This document shows positions 43,774 through 51,234 of a stretch of 64,000 nt of DNA, in pieces (the stretch's first letter is position 1; each line of letters starts with the position of its first letter). The notes beneath the pieces are model-generated. The model made no database searches, was not told the DNA's origin, and saw only the letters and a program-made list of their open reading frames with translations. This stretch comes from Bradyrhizobium sp. cir1. GTDB lineage: Bacteria; Pseudomonadota; Alphaproteobacteria; Rhizobiales; Xanthobacteraceae. Where the stretch lies: the NCBI RefSeq assembly GCF_014198245.1, contig NZ_JACIHE010000009.1, forward strand, positions 124,001-188,000, in the 5' to 3' direction. The translations under genes and the position numbers were made by a program.

Positions 43774-44112
43774 AGAGGGTTGGGGTGAGGGGGACTCTCC
43801 GCGGGGACGGTGACAGTGGTACGCGCGGAGAGTCCCCCTCACCCGGAATTTGCATTCGCAAATTCCGGCCTCTCCCCGCAGGCGGCAGGGCTATCGCATA
43901 TGAAGAAGCGTGGCGGATAGCTCGCCCGGAGCCGATCCTTCGAGACGCCCGCCGATGGCGGGCCCTCAGGATGAGGACGGAGTGCGCGGCAGCAGTTTCA
44001 ACGGGCGCTGACGCTGATTAGCCTCATCCTGAGGAGGCGCGTAAGCGCCGTCTCGAAGGACGAGGCGTGCGCGCAGGCCGCCGCAACGAGTCATATGCGA
44101 TAGCCCTGCCGC
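43774..44112. repeat. Nested palindromes: family 4 copy B extended and interrupted by a family 1 copy
   Basis: Left part 43774-43882 is a family 4 element (GAGGGTTGGGGTGAGGGGGA, GGAGAGTCCCCCTCACCC, CCTCTCCCCGC). From 43869 its arm continues as GGCAGGGCTATCGCATATGA (to 43903), which recurs as its exact reverse complement at 44091-44112, followed by GCTTGCGGGGGGAGG. The roughly 190 bases between these arms contain a family 1 palindrome (43934-44065). The layout suggests one repeat landed inside another. Confidence 0.85.
43934..44065. repeat. Intergenic palindromic repeat, family 1 (copy B), nested
   Basis: The left arm GATCCTTCGAGACGCCCGCC with GGCCCTCAGGATGAGG matches the left arm at 2426-2475 almost base for base. 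The right arm has CCTCATCCTGAGGAGGCGC and CGTCTCGAAGGA. The loop differs from that of copy A. Confidence 0.85.
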
Positions 44113-44131
44113 TTGCGGGGGGAGGCGAAGG

Positions 44132-44923
44132 TCAGACGATCTTGATCGACATGTCCGGCAAGCCTTCGAGCTTGCACAGCAGCACGTCACCCTTCGCCAC
44201 GGGGCCGACATTCTCCGGCGTGCCGGAATAGATGATGTCACCGGCCTTGAGCTCGAACGCTTCCGAGAGCTTTGCGATCTGCTCGGCGACGCTCCAGATC
44301 ATCTTGCTGAGATCCGAGTTCTGCTTCACCGTGCCGTTGATCGCGAGCGAAATGGCGCCCTTCTCGAAGTGGCCGGTCTTGCTGGCCGGGTGGATCGGAC
44401 CGATCACGGCGGCATGGTCAAAACTCTTGCCGATCTCCCAGGGCTTCTTCTCCGCGGCCATGCCGTTCTGGAGATCGCGCCGGGTCATGTCGAGGCCGAG
44501 CGCGTAGCCATAGACGTGGTCGAGCGCCTTATCGACCGGGATGTTGGTGCCGCCGGATTTCAGTGCGGCCACCAGCTCGACCTCGTGATGATAGTTCTTG
44601 GTCAGCGAGGGATAGGGATGGTCGGCGACCTCGCCGATCGCGACGTTCTGGATCGCGTCGGTCGGCTTCTGGAAGAAGAACGGCGGCTCGCGGTTCGGAT
44701 CCGAGCCGCGCTCGATCGCGTGCGCGGCGTAGTTGCGCCCGATGCAGTAGATGCGACGGACCTGGAACACCTGGGTCTCGCCGACAATCGGGATCGCGAC
44801 CATCGGCACCGGGAAGATCGGCTTGGGTGCGGCCTGCGCGGCCGCCGGTGTTGCTTCGGCGATGGAAGCTGCGGTCACGGCGGCGGCAGTCGCGAGCAGG
44901 TCCCGGCGCGTGGTTTTTTTCAT
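44132..44923 (-). CDS. Fumarylacetoacetate hydrolase family protein with twin-arginine signal
   Basis: A 263-residue FAH-fold protein: IYCIGRNYAAHAIERGSDP, PFFFQKPTDAI, NYHHEVELVAAL with the conserved Glu metal ligands, YGYALGLDMTRRDLQ, GKSFDHAAVIGP and DIIYSGTPENVGPV. The N-terminus is unlike cytoplasmic relatives: MKKTTRRDLLATAAAVTAAS, a twin-arginine signal with an AAA/AQA-type cleavage region. Such enzymes cleave C-C bonds of acylpyruvates or related diketo acids, normally inside the cell; here periplasmic location is inferred. The ATG at 44923 has GGGAGG upstream. Divergent from a LysR regulator, which probably controls it. Confidence 0.88.
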   Translation of the reverse strand: MKKTTRRDLLATAAAVTAASIAEATPAAAQAAPKPIFPVPMVAIPIVGETQVFQVRRIYCIGRNYAAHAIERGSDPNREPPFFFQKPTDAIQNVAIGEVADHPYPSLTKNYHHEVELVAALKSGGTNIPVDKALDHVYGYALGLDMTRRDLQNGMAAEKKPWEIGKSFDHAAVIGPIHPASKTGHFEKGAISLAINGTVKQNSDLSKMIWSVAEQIAKLSEAFELKAGDIIYSGTPENVGPVAKGDVLLCKLEGLPDMSIKIV

Positions 44924-44986
44924 CTTTTGTCCTCCCTTTGGATTTCGTTGGGCGGCGTTCATGCGCGCCGATCCGGCTGATAGTCG

Positions 44987-45040
44987 ATATTCAATATGCC
45001 AGCAACGCTGGACGAACGTGGCATCTTCTTATTGATAAGA
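44987..45040. promoter_or_regulatory. Candidate LysR operators between the FAH gene and the LysR gene
   Basis: Two perfect short inverted repeats sit in the 204-base divergent region: ATATT-C-AATAT at 44987-44997 and TCTTAT-TG-ATAAGA at 45027-45040. LysR-type regulators usually bind T-N11-A dyads in such divergent promoters, and AT-rich dyads stand out in this GC-rich DNA. The recognition site is a guess until tested. Confidence 0.5.
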
Positions 45041-45127
45041 CGGGCGCCTCGGCGGCCCTGCCCCAAGGTGGCCCGCGCGATCTGCTAGCATGGAACTTGC
45101 ATAAATTCTGGGCGACATGGACGCCGC

Positions 45128-46027
45128 ATGAACCTCATCAGCCTCGACATCCGCATGCTCCGGTCGCTGATCTCGGTGGTCGAGACCGGCAGCATCACCG
45201 AGACCGCGCGACGGCTCGGCCGCACCCAGCCGGCAATCACCCTGCAATTGCAGCGGCTGGAGGAGCTGACCGGCAAGCAATTGTTCGAGCATGGCGGCCG
45301 CAGGCTGACGCTGACCGACGACGGCACCACGGTCCTGACCTACGCAAAATCCATCCTGAGGCTGCATGACGAGCTGATCTCGCAGCTGGCGTCACAGGAG
45401 ATCGAGGGCCAGGTCGTGCTCGGCACGCCCGACCTCTATGCGGCCTTCATGCTGCCGCAGATCCTCAGCGTGTTCCGAAAATCCTTTCCGCGCGTGCAGG
45501 TCGAGCTCAATTGCGCGCTGTCGACGCCGCTTGTCGGCCTCGTCAAGCGCGGCGACGTCGACATCGCGCTCGTCACCCGCATGAACGATTTCACCGGCGG
45601 CCAGGTGGTGCGGCGCGAGCAACTGGTCTGGATGACCGGCGAGCAATCCGCCGCGCACCAGGAACGCCCGATCCCGCTGGCGCTCTTGCCGCCCGGCAAC
45701 ATCTATCGCGACTACGCCATCGACACGCTGGAGCGCGCAAACCTGCGCTGGCGCATCGCCTGCGTCAGCGAAAGCGTCGGCGGCCTTCAGGCGGCGGCCT
45801 TCGCCGGCATGGCCGTCACCGTGCTCGGCCGTAGCGCGCTGGTGCCGGCGATGCGCGAGATCAGCCCGAACGAAGGCCTGCCGCCGCTGCCGAAGATCGA
45901 GCTTTTGCTCTACAAGTCAAGCGGCGCGACCTCGAAGGCCGCAACCGCCTTGCACGATTATCTCGCGCATTATCTGCGTCTCGACGAGGAGCTCAGCGGT
46001 CGCGGCGCGCCGATTGAGCTTTCGTGA
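45128..46027 (+). CDS. LysR-family transcriptional regulator
   Basis: A 299-residue regulator. The winged helix-turn-helix is in residues 1-65 (RMLRSLISVVETGSITETA, RRLGRTQPAITLQLQRLEEL); the effector domain follows with GQVVLGTPDLYAAFMLPQIL and RVQVELNCALSTPLVGLVKRG. The ATG at 45128 begins the conserved N-terminus. It is transcribed away from the Tat-FAH gene, the usual arrangement for a LysR regulator and its target. Its last residues, RGAPIELS, recur in a short frame at 46506-46583, hinting at a lost duplicate. Confidence 0.94.
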   Translation: MNLISLDIRMLRSLISVVETGSITETARRLGRTQPAITLQLQRLEELTGKQLFEHGGRRLTLTDDGTTVLTYAKSILRLHDELISQLASQEIEGQVVLGTPDLYAAFMLPQILSVFRKSFPRVQVELNCALSTPLVGLVKRGDVDIALVTRMNDFTGGQVVRREQLVWMTGEQSAAHQERPIPLALLPPGNIYRDYAIDTLERANLRWRIACVSESVGGLQAAAFAGMAVTVLGRSALVPAMREISPNEGLPPLPKIELLLYKSSGATSKAATALHDYLAHYLRLDEELSGRGAPIELS

Positions 46028-46208
46028 AGTGTATCGCAGAGGTAGTCAAAAATACCCCGAAACCCAACTGCGTCCACCCATCACGCGGCAGGTCGGACAT
46101 TTCGCGGTCGAGCTCCGTTTTTGATCCGTTTCATAAGTACGCCCTAGTCCAGCAGCGGTCCGGTATGCTTTGATGGGTCGGACAGGAACCGACGCAAGGG
46201 GTGGCCTG

Positions 46209-46505
46209 ATGTTCATACTCATTCGAAAGTACACCAAGGTTCGTTCGGTCGCGGATGCTGCCCGCCGCGCCAAAAGCGGCGTCGGTCAGATCCTGAAGGA
46301 GTCGCGCGGCTTCAAGTCCTACTATGTGTTGGATGGGGGTGAAGGCGTTGGTGTCGCCGTGATGATATTTGAGGACCGCGAAAGCGCCAATGCGGCGAAC
46401 GCCAAGGTGCTGGAGTTCGTTCAAGCAAGCTTGCATGACCTTGATCTTGGCGATCCAGAAATCATCGCCGGAGAAGTTTTGGTAAATATAGAGTCTGCCG
46501 CATAG
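46209..46505 (+). CDS. Antibiotic biosynthesis monooxygenase-like (ABM fold) small protein
   Basis: A 98-residue protein, MFILIRKYTKVRSVADAARR then GVGQILKESRGFKSYYVLDG, GVGVAVMIFEDRESANAANA and a C-terminal helix plus strand. The pattern of strand, helix, FKSYYVLD strand, FEDRESA and a final strand fits the dimeric alpha/beta barrel family (ABM/Dabb), often annotated as hypothetical in this genus. The start at 46209 is chosen since the upstream residues in frame are poor. Base composition is a little lower in GC than that of its neighbours. No catalytic function can be assigned. Confidence 0.6.
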   Translation: MFILIRKYTKVRSVADAARRAKSGVGQILKESRGFKSYYVLDGGEGVGVAVMIFEDRESANAANAKVLEFVQASLHDLDLGDPEIIAGEVLVNIESAA

Positions 46506-46583
46506 ATGCTCGCGTGGCTCCTCGTGAGCTACCTGCGCACGCACCGCGATTTCACCCGCGGCGCACCGATCGAGCTGTCGTAA
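46506..46583 (+). pseudogene. Leftover 3' end of a LysR-like gene
   Basis: A 25-codon frame reads MLAWLLVSYLRTHRDFTRGA then PIELS and stop. The neighbouring LysR regulator ends in HYLRLDEELSGRGAPIELS. Both share YLR and then RGAPIELS before the stop, too specific for chance in two frames 550 bases apart. The intervening ABM-like gene splits them, so I read it as the tail of a duplicated and mostly deleted paralogue. Confidence 0.5.
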
Positions 46584-46625
46584 CTCCTGCGACAGCAGGC
46601 GTTCGACGACGCGCCGCAATCCTCT

Positions 46626-46653
46626 TGACACGGAATTCCGGCTGCATATTTTT
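46626..46653 (+). promoter_or_regulatory. Sigma-70-like promoter for the coiled-coil mini-protein pair
   Basis: TTGACA at 46626-46631, 16-base spacer, TATTTT at 46648-46653. It lies about 70 bases before the ATG at 46722. The -35 is perfect, the -10 is weak. Confidence 0.5.
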
Positions 46654-46721
46654 GCGCCGAGAAAGCTGTTTCTCACCTTCAAAAACCAAAGGACCCAACG
46701 CGACCGTCTGGAGAGACGACG

Positions 46722-46940
46722 ATGCTCGATGAGAATCTGGCCCGCATTCGTGCACACCGTAACAACATCCACCGCTACCGGCGTCTTCTGAAGACCAGGC
46801 TGTCGGAGCTTGAGCGTCAGTTCATCGAAAGACGTCTCGCAGAAGAACGCAGCGCGCTTGAAAGCCTGACGGCGGCGACCCTCCCGGTTTCCTTCGGCGG
46901 CGCGAAGACGTCGGCCGAGATGAGGACGGCGGCGCAATGA
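46722..46940 (+). CDS. Small coiled-coil protein, 72 residues (first of a tandem pair)
   Basis: Reads MLDENLARIRAHRNNIHRYR then RLLKTRLSELERQFIERRLA: mostly one charged helix with heptad character, no membrane part. The ATG has GGAG upstream. It resembles the next gene: RLLKT-x-LSELERQFIERRLAEER against QLLASAKTEHERELYRQRIERER, so the pair look like diverged duplicates. The stop overlaps the next ATG (ATGA). Function unknown. Confidence 0.7.
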   Translation: MLDENLARIRAHRNNIHRYRRLLKTRLSELERQFIERRLAEERSALESLTAATLPVSFGGAKTSAEMRTAAQ

Positions 46941-47113
46941 ACGGCTACCGGGAGCTGCTCATTCGAGGCAGCGAGAGGGTGATCGGTCACTACGAACAGC
47001 TCCTTGCAAGCGCCAAGACCGAGCACGAGCGCGAGCTCTACCGCCAGCGCATCGAGCGCGAGCGGCGACTGATCAGCGACTTGCAGGGCGAATTGGATTA
47101 CCGCGCGGCTTGA
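46937..47113 (+). CDS. Small coiled-coil protein, 58 residues (second of a tandem pair)
   Basis: Reads MNGYRELLIRGSERVIGHYE then QLLASAKTEHERELYRQRIE and ends ELDYRAA. A single amphipathic helix with alternating Glu and Arg, related to the preceding protein. Its start overlaps the stop of that gene, so the two are translated together and may form a heteromeric helical bundle (inference). Confidence 0.7.
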   Translation: MNGYRELLIRGSERVIGHYEQLLASAKTEHERELYRQRIERERRLISDLQGELDYRAA

Positions 47114-47149
47114 GCCATATTTCCTGGCGGCTTGACGATCAGTCTTGGG

Positions 47150-47485
47150 TCATGCGCCTTGCCCCTCAGCGGCGGCCCAGGGCCGCCGCAGCCGCATCGG
47201 GACGCAGCCACCGCGCGGCGGGTCGTCATTGTCATTGTCGCCGTCGAGCTTGCGCAGGGCGGCCAGGATATCGGCGAGCCGAACCGTGTGGCTCATGCCG
47301 GGGATTTCGCGCAAGGCTGGATAGGACTCGACCGCGTACATGTCGGATGCCCAGGACGACAGGATGATCCGCTTCTCCGGTGGAGAGAGTTCTGTCGCAT
47401 TCAGGACGTCCGCAGGCGAGTCGTAGTGGGCGGCGGGATGAAACAGCGGATCGAGAGTGCCGGCATTGGTATTCACATTGGTCAT
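47150..47485 (-). CDS. Conserved hypothetical protein, 111 residues
   Basis: Reads MTNVNTNAGTLDPLFHPAAH followed by YDSPADVLNATELSPPEKRI and ILSSWASDMYAVESYPALRE. The LSPPEKRIILSSWASDMYAVES core looks like a short helical protein often found in Bradyrhizobium genomes, as I remember; no function is known. GGAGG precedes the ATG by 9 bases. It is convergent with the coiled-coil pair. Confidence 0.7.
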   Translation of the reverse strand: MTNVNTNAGTLDPLFHPAAHYDSPADVLNATELSPPEKRIILSSWASDMYAVESYPALREIPGMSHTVRLADILAALRKLDGDNDNDDPPRGGCVPMRLRRPWAAAEGQGA

Positions 47486-47576
47486 CGGTGGTACCTCCCC
47501 TCATGCTCCTTTCCAAGGGACGGGTTTGTTGACGATGGGACGGCGGCGGCAATCGCCGCCGCCGCACTCGACGCTA

Positions 47577-47678
47577 GAGCATGATCCGGAAAAGTGCGAA
47601 GCGGTTTTCCGAAAAGATCATGCTCAAACAACAACCTAAAGCGCGATGACGATTCATCCCAATCTCGTCGCGCTTTAA
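47577..47678. repeat. Intergenic palindromic repeat, family 5 (two hairpins)
   Basis: The first hairpin is GAGCATGATCCGGAAAAGTG with CGGTTTTCCGAAAAGATCAT then GCTC (47577-47625). The second is TAAAGCGCGA with TCGTCGCGCTTTA (47638-47678). The first resembles a palindrome found at many intergenic sites in Rhizobiales. It separates the 111-residue protein gene from the downstream end of the Hsp20 pair and overlaps the first Hsp20 stop codon. Confidence 0.88.
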
Positions 47679-48166
47679 TGTGTGTTGATCGTGATGCGCT
47701 TGACGCCTTCGCGCGCCTTCTCGGATTTCGGCAGCGACACGGTCAGCACGCCGTTGATGAACGACGCCTCGGCCTTGTCTTCCTCGACGCCCTCCAGCGG
47801 GATGTGCCGCTCGAAGGCGCCGTAATAGCGCTCGGTGAAGTACCTGCCTTCGCCGTCGCGCTCCGCCTTCTTCTCACCGCGGACGGTCAGGACGCCATTG
47901 GCGACCTCGACCTGGACGTCCTTCTCCGTCAGGCCGGGAAGCTCGGCCGAAACGGTCAGCGTCTTGTCGGTCTCGCTGAGCTCGACCTTCGGCCAGCCGA
48001 AACGGCCCTCCATCAGCGGCGACAGGCTGGTCCCGCCGAAGCCGCGGAAGACGTCGTCGAACAGCCGGTTCATCTCGCGGTGAAGCGTCAGGAACGGATC
48101 GACATTCTCGCGCGCCGGCGCGAGATCCTGGTTTCTCGACCAGGGAACGAGATCACGAAAACCCAT
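47675..48166 (-). CDS. Hsp20/alpha-crystallin small heat-shock protein
   Basis: ATP-independent holdase. The 163-residue protein has an N-terminal arm (MGFRDLVPWSRNQDLAPARE), the motif MNRLFDDVFRGF, and an alpha-crystallin domain with VELSETDKTLTVSAELPGLT, EKDVQVEVANGVLTVRGEKK, YGAFERHIPLEGV and FINGVLTVSLPKS. The ATG at 48166 has GGAG upstream. It is the second gene of a two-gene unit with the IbpA-like protein at 48243-48704. Confidence 0.95.
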   Translation of the reverse strand: MGFRDLVPWSRNQDLAPARENVDPFLTLHREMNRLFDDVFRGFGGTSLSPLMEGRFGWPKVELSETDKTLTVSAELPGLTEKDVQVEVANGVLTVRGEKKAERDGEGRYFTERYYGAFERHIPLEGVEEDKAEASFINGVLTVSLPKSEKAREGVKRITINTH

Positions 48167-48242
48167 GATTGTCTCCTTCATGCATCGGGAGCGCGGCCCG
48201 CGCATCCGCGCGCCGCGTTCCGCCGTTGGATCGATCGAGCGC

Positions 48243-48704
48243 TCAGGCTGCTTTCTTTTGCTCGATCTGCGATGCCGCAGGAGCGCCGTTCGTGATCGCG
48301 ATCCGGCGCGGCTTCATGGCTTCCGGGACCTCACGGACCAGGTCGATGATCAGGAGGCCGTCCTGGAACGACGCCTGCTTCACCTGGACATAGTCGGCGA
48401 GATTGAACACGCGCCGGAACGGACGCGCGGCGATGCCCTGGTACAGATATTCCTGCGCAGCAGTCTCGGGCTTCCGGCCCTCGATGGTGAGCGCGTTCTG
48501 CTCGGCCGTCACGGTGATGTCGCTGGCGCCGAAGCCAGCCACGGCAAGGCTGATCCGATAATGGTCCTCGCCGGAACGCTCGATGTTGTAGGGGGGATAA
48601 TTGTCCTCGGTCGCCTGGCGCAACGTGCTGTCGACGAGGTCAGCCAGATGATCGAAGCCGATGGTGGAGCGCCACAGGGGCGCAAAGTCGAAACTGGTCC
48701 TCAT
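48243..48704 (-). CDS. Hsp20 family small heat-shock protein, IbpA-like
   Basis: The 153-residue protein begins MRTSFDFAPLWRSTIGFDHL, the IbpA/HspA class opening, then NYPPYNIERSGEDHYRISLA, VAGFGASDITVTAEQNALTI, GIAARPFRRVFNLADYVQV and GLLIIDLVREVPEAMKPRRI. The ATG at 48704 has GGAGG upstream; longer frames lack family residues. A CTTGAAA-type promoter lies 155 bases upstream, consistent with RpoH control. The two Hsp20 proteins belong to different classes (IbpA-like and class C-like). Confidence 0.95.
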   Translation of the reverse strand: MRTSFDFAPLWRSTIGFDHLADLVDSTLRQATEDNYPPYNIERSGEDHYRISLAVAGFGASDITVTAEQNALTIEGRKPETAAQEYLYQGIAARPFRRVFNLADYVQVKQASFQDGLLIIDLVREVPEAMKPRRIAITNGAPAASQIEQKKAA

Positions 48705-48837
48705 AACCAAGTCCTCCAAAGAGCAAGATGGATACGAAGGAGCGCAGGACAGGGTATCAGACAGGTCCGACGACCAGTCCGGCGCCCGCGCCGGACCCGA
48801 TCTGGCGTCCGGCACACCGCTCTCGCGGTGAAAAACG

Positions 48838-48865
48838 ACTTAGAAAAACCGACATCGATTTCAAG
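48838..48865 (-). promoter_or_regulatory. Candidate RpoH (sigma-32) promoter for the Hsp20 pair
   Basis: On the minus strand CTTGAAA (48865-48859), preceded by CCC, is followed after 15 bases by CTAAGT (48843-48838). CTTGAAA is the classical heat-shock -35 element and the -10 fits the alphaproteobacterial C-y-TATnT type only loosely. It is in the 214-base gap between the amidase stop and the Hsp20 start. Confidence 0.55.
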
Positions 48866-48918
48866 GGGGCGGCCCGAAAAATCTTCGGCCGCGGGGACGC
48901 CGTCCGGTTCCGGTTCAC

Positions 48919-50412
48919 TTACGCTTTTGCCCGCACTCGCCCTTGCTCGTTCAATGCCATTGATGGCCAGAACTTGGCCCAGGGCTGCGCTTGCTCGAAC
49001 GCCGCGGCGATGCGGAAGATCGTGGGCTCGTCGAGCCAGGGCGCGACGATCTGCAGGCCGATCGGCATGCCATCGCGGTCGAAGCCGCAGGGCAGCGTTG
49101 CCGCCGGAAGGCCGGCGAGGTTGATCGGCCAGGTGAAGGGAGACCAGCCGAGATGCGGGTCCACCTCGCGGCCGTCGATCGAGCCGACACCGATCTGCCC
49201 AGCCTCGAACGCGGTCACCGCGACGGTCGGGGTCACCAGCGCATCGACGCGCTCGAACAGTTTCAGGAACGCATTGCGCGCCTGGCCGCGGCGATAACCT
49301 GCTTCGACATAGTCCGTGCCGCTGTAGTGACGGCCGGCGCTGACGACGTCGCGGTAGTCGGCTTCGGAGCTTGCGAGATCGGCCGCCGACTTGCCCGCGA
49401 CGGCCGCCGCCTGCTCGGTGAAGGCGATCGGCTTCAGCGTATGCTCCAGGATGCCGGGATCGAGCGAGGGACCATCCATGGTGACCTGCGCGCCGCAGGA
49501 GTCGAGAATGGCGAGCGCCTTGCCAAACGCGGCCGTCACCTCAGGGCTGACCGCGGCATAGCCGAGATCGGCGCTGGCGCCGATACGGATTCCGTTCAAC
49601 GGCGCGGCGTTGGTGTTGAAGCGGCGCGGCGGCACGGGCAGACTTGCGGCATCGCGCAGATCGTAACCCGCGATGATCTCCAGCGTGAGCGCGGCGTCCG
49701 CCACCGTGCGCGTGATCGGCCCGGTATGGGCGAGCGATGCCCAGGACGGCGGCGAGAAGCCGGGCGAGCGCGGCACGAGGCCAAAGGTCGGCTTCAGCCC
49801 GAACACGCCGCAGAAGGACGACGGCACGCGGATCGAGCCGACGCCATCGGTGCCGATCGCGATCGGCCCGCAACCGGCGGCAACGCCAGCTGCCGCGCCG
49901 CCGCTCGAGCCGCCGCTGGTGCGGCCGGGATTCCAGGGATTGCGCGTCGTGCCGGTGACCGGACTGTCTGCCGTCAGCTTGTAGCCGGACTCGCAGGTGG
50001 TGGTCTTGCACGTGATGATCGCACCGGACGCCTTCAGCGCCGACACCACGGCGGCATCGACATCGGGCACGAACGCCTTGTTCATGGGCGAGCCGGCATA
50101 AGCGGGCACGCCCGCGACAAAGACGAGATCCTTGATCGTGACAGGCACGCCGGCAAGCGGACCCTTGGCCTCACCCGCACGCATCTCCCTGGTGAGCCGG
50201 TCGGCCTCCGCCCTCGCCTGCTCGTACATCGGCGTCACCACCGCATTGCAGGCCTCGTTCGTTGCCTCGAGCGCTGCGATGGTGTCGTCGACGACATCGC
50301 GCGGGGTGAACGCCTTGCGCCGGTAGCCGGCCATGATCTCGGTTGCAGAGAGCGCGCCAAGACCAGTCGGCGCCGGCGGGAAGGCCGTTCGGCCGGAACC
50401 ATCAGTCATCAT
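48919..50412 (-). CDS. Amidase (amidase signature family)
   Basis: Ser-cisSer-Lys hydrolase of 497 residues. Catalytic Lys94 in GVPVTIKDL, cis-Ser in GRTSGGSSGGAAAGVAAG (about 170) and nucleophile Ser193 in GTDGVGSIRVPSS. C-terminal PFTWPINLAGLPAATLPCGF and MPIGLQIVAPWLDE are typical. The ATG at 50412 follows a TTG codon that could also start. It is the last gene of an operon running from the ABC binding protein (58456) through the molybdenum hydroxylase, 14 bases after the FAD subunit gene. It would hydrolyse an amide produced by, or taken in with, the pathway; the substrate is unknown. Confidence 0.93.
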   Translation of the reverse strand: MMTDGSGRTAFPPAPTGLGALSATEIMAGYRRKAFTPRDVVDDTIAALEATNEACNAVVTPMYEQARAEADRLTREMRAGEAKGPLAGVPVTIKDLVFVAGVPAYAGSPMNKAFVPDVDAAVVSALKASGAIITCKTTTCESGYKLTADSPVTGTTRNPWNPGRTSGGSSGGAAAGVAAGCGPIAIGTDGVGSIRVPSSFCGVFGLKPTFGLVPRSPGFSPPSWASLAHTGPITRTVADAALTLEIIAGYDLRDAASLPVPPRRFNTNAAPLNGIRIGASADLGYAAVSPEVTAAFGKALAILDSCGAQVTMDGPSLDPGILEHTLKPIAFTEQAAAVAGKSAADLASSEADYRDVVSAGRHYSGTDYVEAGYRRGQARNAFLKLFERVDALVTPTVAVTAFEAGQIGVGSIDGREVDPHLGWSPFTWPINLAGLPAATLPCGFDRDGMPIGLQIVAPWLDEPTIFRIAAAFEQAQPWAKFWPSMALNEQGRVRAKA

Positions 50413-50425
50413 CAACCCTAAAGAA

Positions 50426-51223
50426 CTAGCTGAGCGCCACGTCGACGGCGCGCTTGGCCATCACCGTGACGAGGTGTGCACGGTAATCGGCTTCGGCGTG
50501 GATGTCGGAGGTGAGGCCGTCGTTGTCGATCTTGATCGCCGCGATCGCGGAAGGATCGAAATTGCCGGACAGCGCCGCCTCCATCGGTGGTACGCGGAAC
50601 ACGCCCGGCCCCGCGCCGGTGACGGCGACGCGGACGCCATCGGCGAATTTCGCGACGAACACACCGACCAGCGCGTAGCGCGAGGCCGGCGCCTTGAACT
50701 TTGCGTAACCCGCCCTCAGCGGCACCGGAAAGCGGATCGCGGTGATGATCTCGCCTGGTTCAAGCGCCGTCTCGAACAGCCCAAGGAAGAACTTGTCGGC
50801 AGCGATCTCACGCGTGCTGGTGAGAATAGTCGCACCGAGGCCGAGCACGCCGGCCGGATAGTCCGCCGCCGGATCGTTGTTGGCAACCGAGCCGCCGATG
50901 GTGCCGCGGCTGCGCACGGCGGGATCGCCGATCATCGATGCCAGCTCGGCGAGCCCGGGAATCTTTGTCTGTACCAGCTTCGAGGCCGCCACCACAGCAT
51001 GTGGCGTCATCGCCCCAATGGTGATGGTAGCGCCGTCGTCGGTGATACCCTTCAGCGAGCCGAGCTTCGACAGATCGACCAGCGCGGGCGGACTGGCCAG
51101 CCGTTGCTTCAGCGTCGGGATCAGCGTCATGCCGCCGGCAACCAGCTTGCTGTCCTCGATCGAGGTCAGGAGCTTGGCCGCATCCGGAATCTGGTCCGGC
51201 TGGTGATAGGAAAATGGCTTCAT
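50426..51223 (-). CDS. Molybdenum hydroxylase FAD subunit (CoxM-like)
   Basis: Medium subunit of a xanthine-oxidase-family hydroxylase. The 265-residue protein has MKPFSYHQPDQIPDAAKLL, LVAGGMTLIPTLKQRL (FAD-binding loop), GAMTPHAV, RSRGTIGGSVANNDPAADYP (second FAD loop) and a C-terminal CODH-C domain. It passes electrons from the iron-sulphur subunit. The ATG at 51223 has GGAGG upstream; 11 bases separate it from the large subunit gene. Confidence 0.93.
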   Translation of the reverse strand: MKPFSYHQPDQIPDAAKLLTSIEDSKLVAGGMTLIPTLKQRLASPPALVDLSKLGSLKGITDDGATITIGAMTPHAVVAASKLVQTKIPGLAELASMIGDPAVRSRGTIGGSVANNDPAADYPAGVLGLGATILTSTREIAADKFFLGLFETALEPGEIITAIRFPVPLRAGYAKFKAPASRYALVGVFVAKFADGVRVAVTGAGPGVFRVPPMEAALSGNFDPSAIAAIKIDNDGLTSDIHAEADYRAHLVTVMAKRAVDVALS

Positions 51224-51234
51224 TGTTATCCTCC

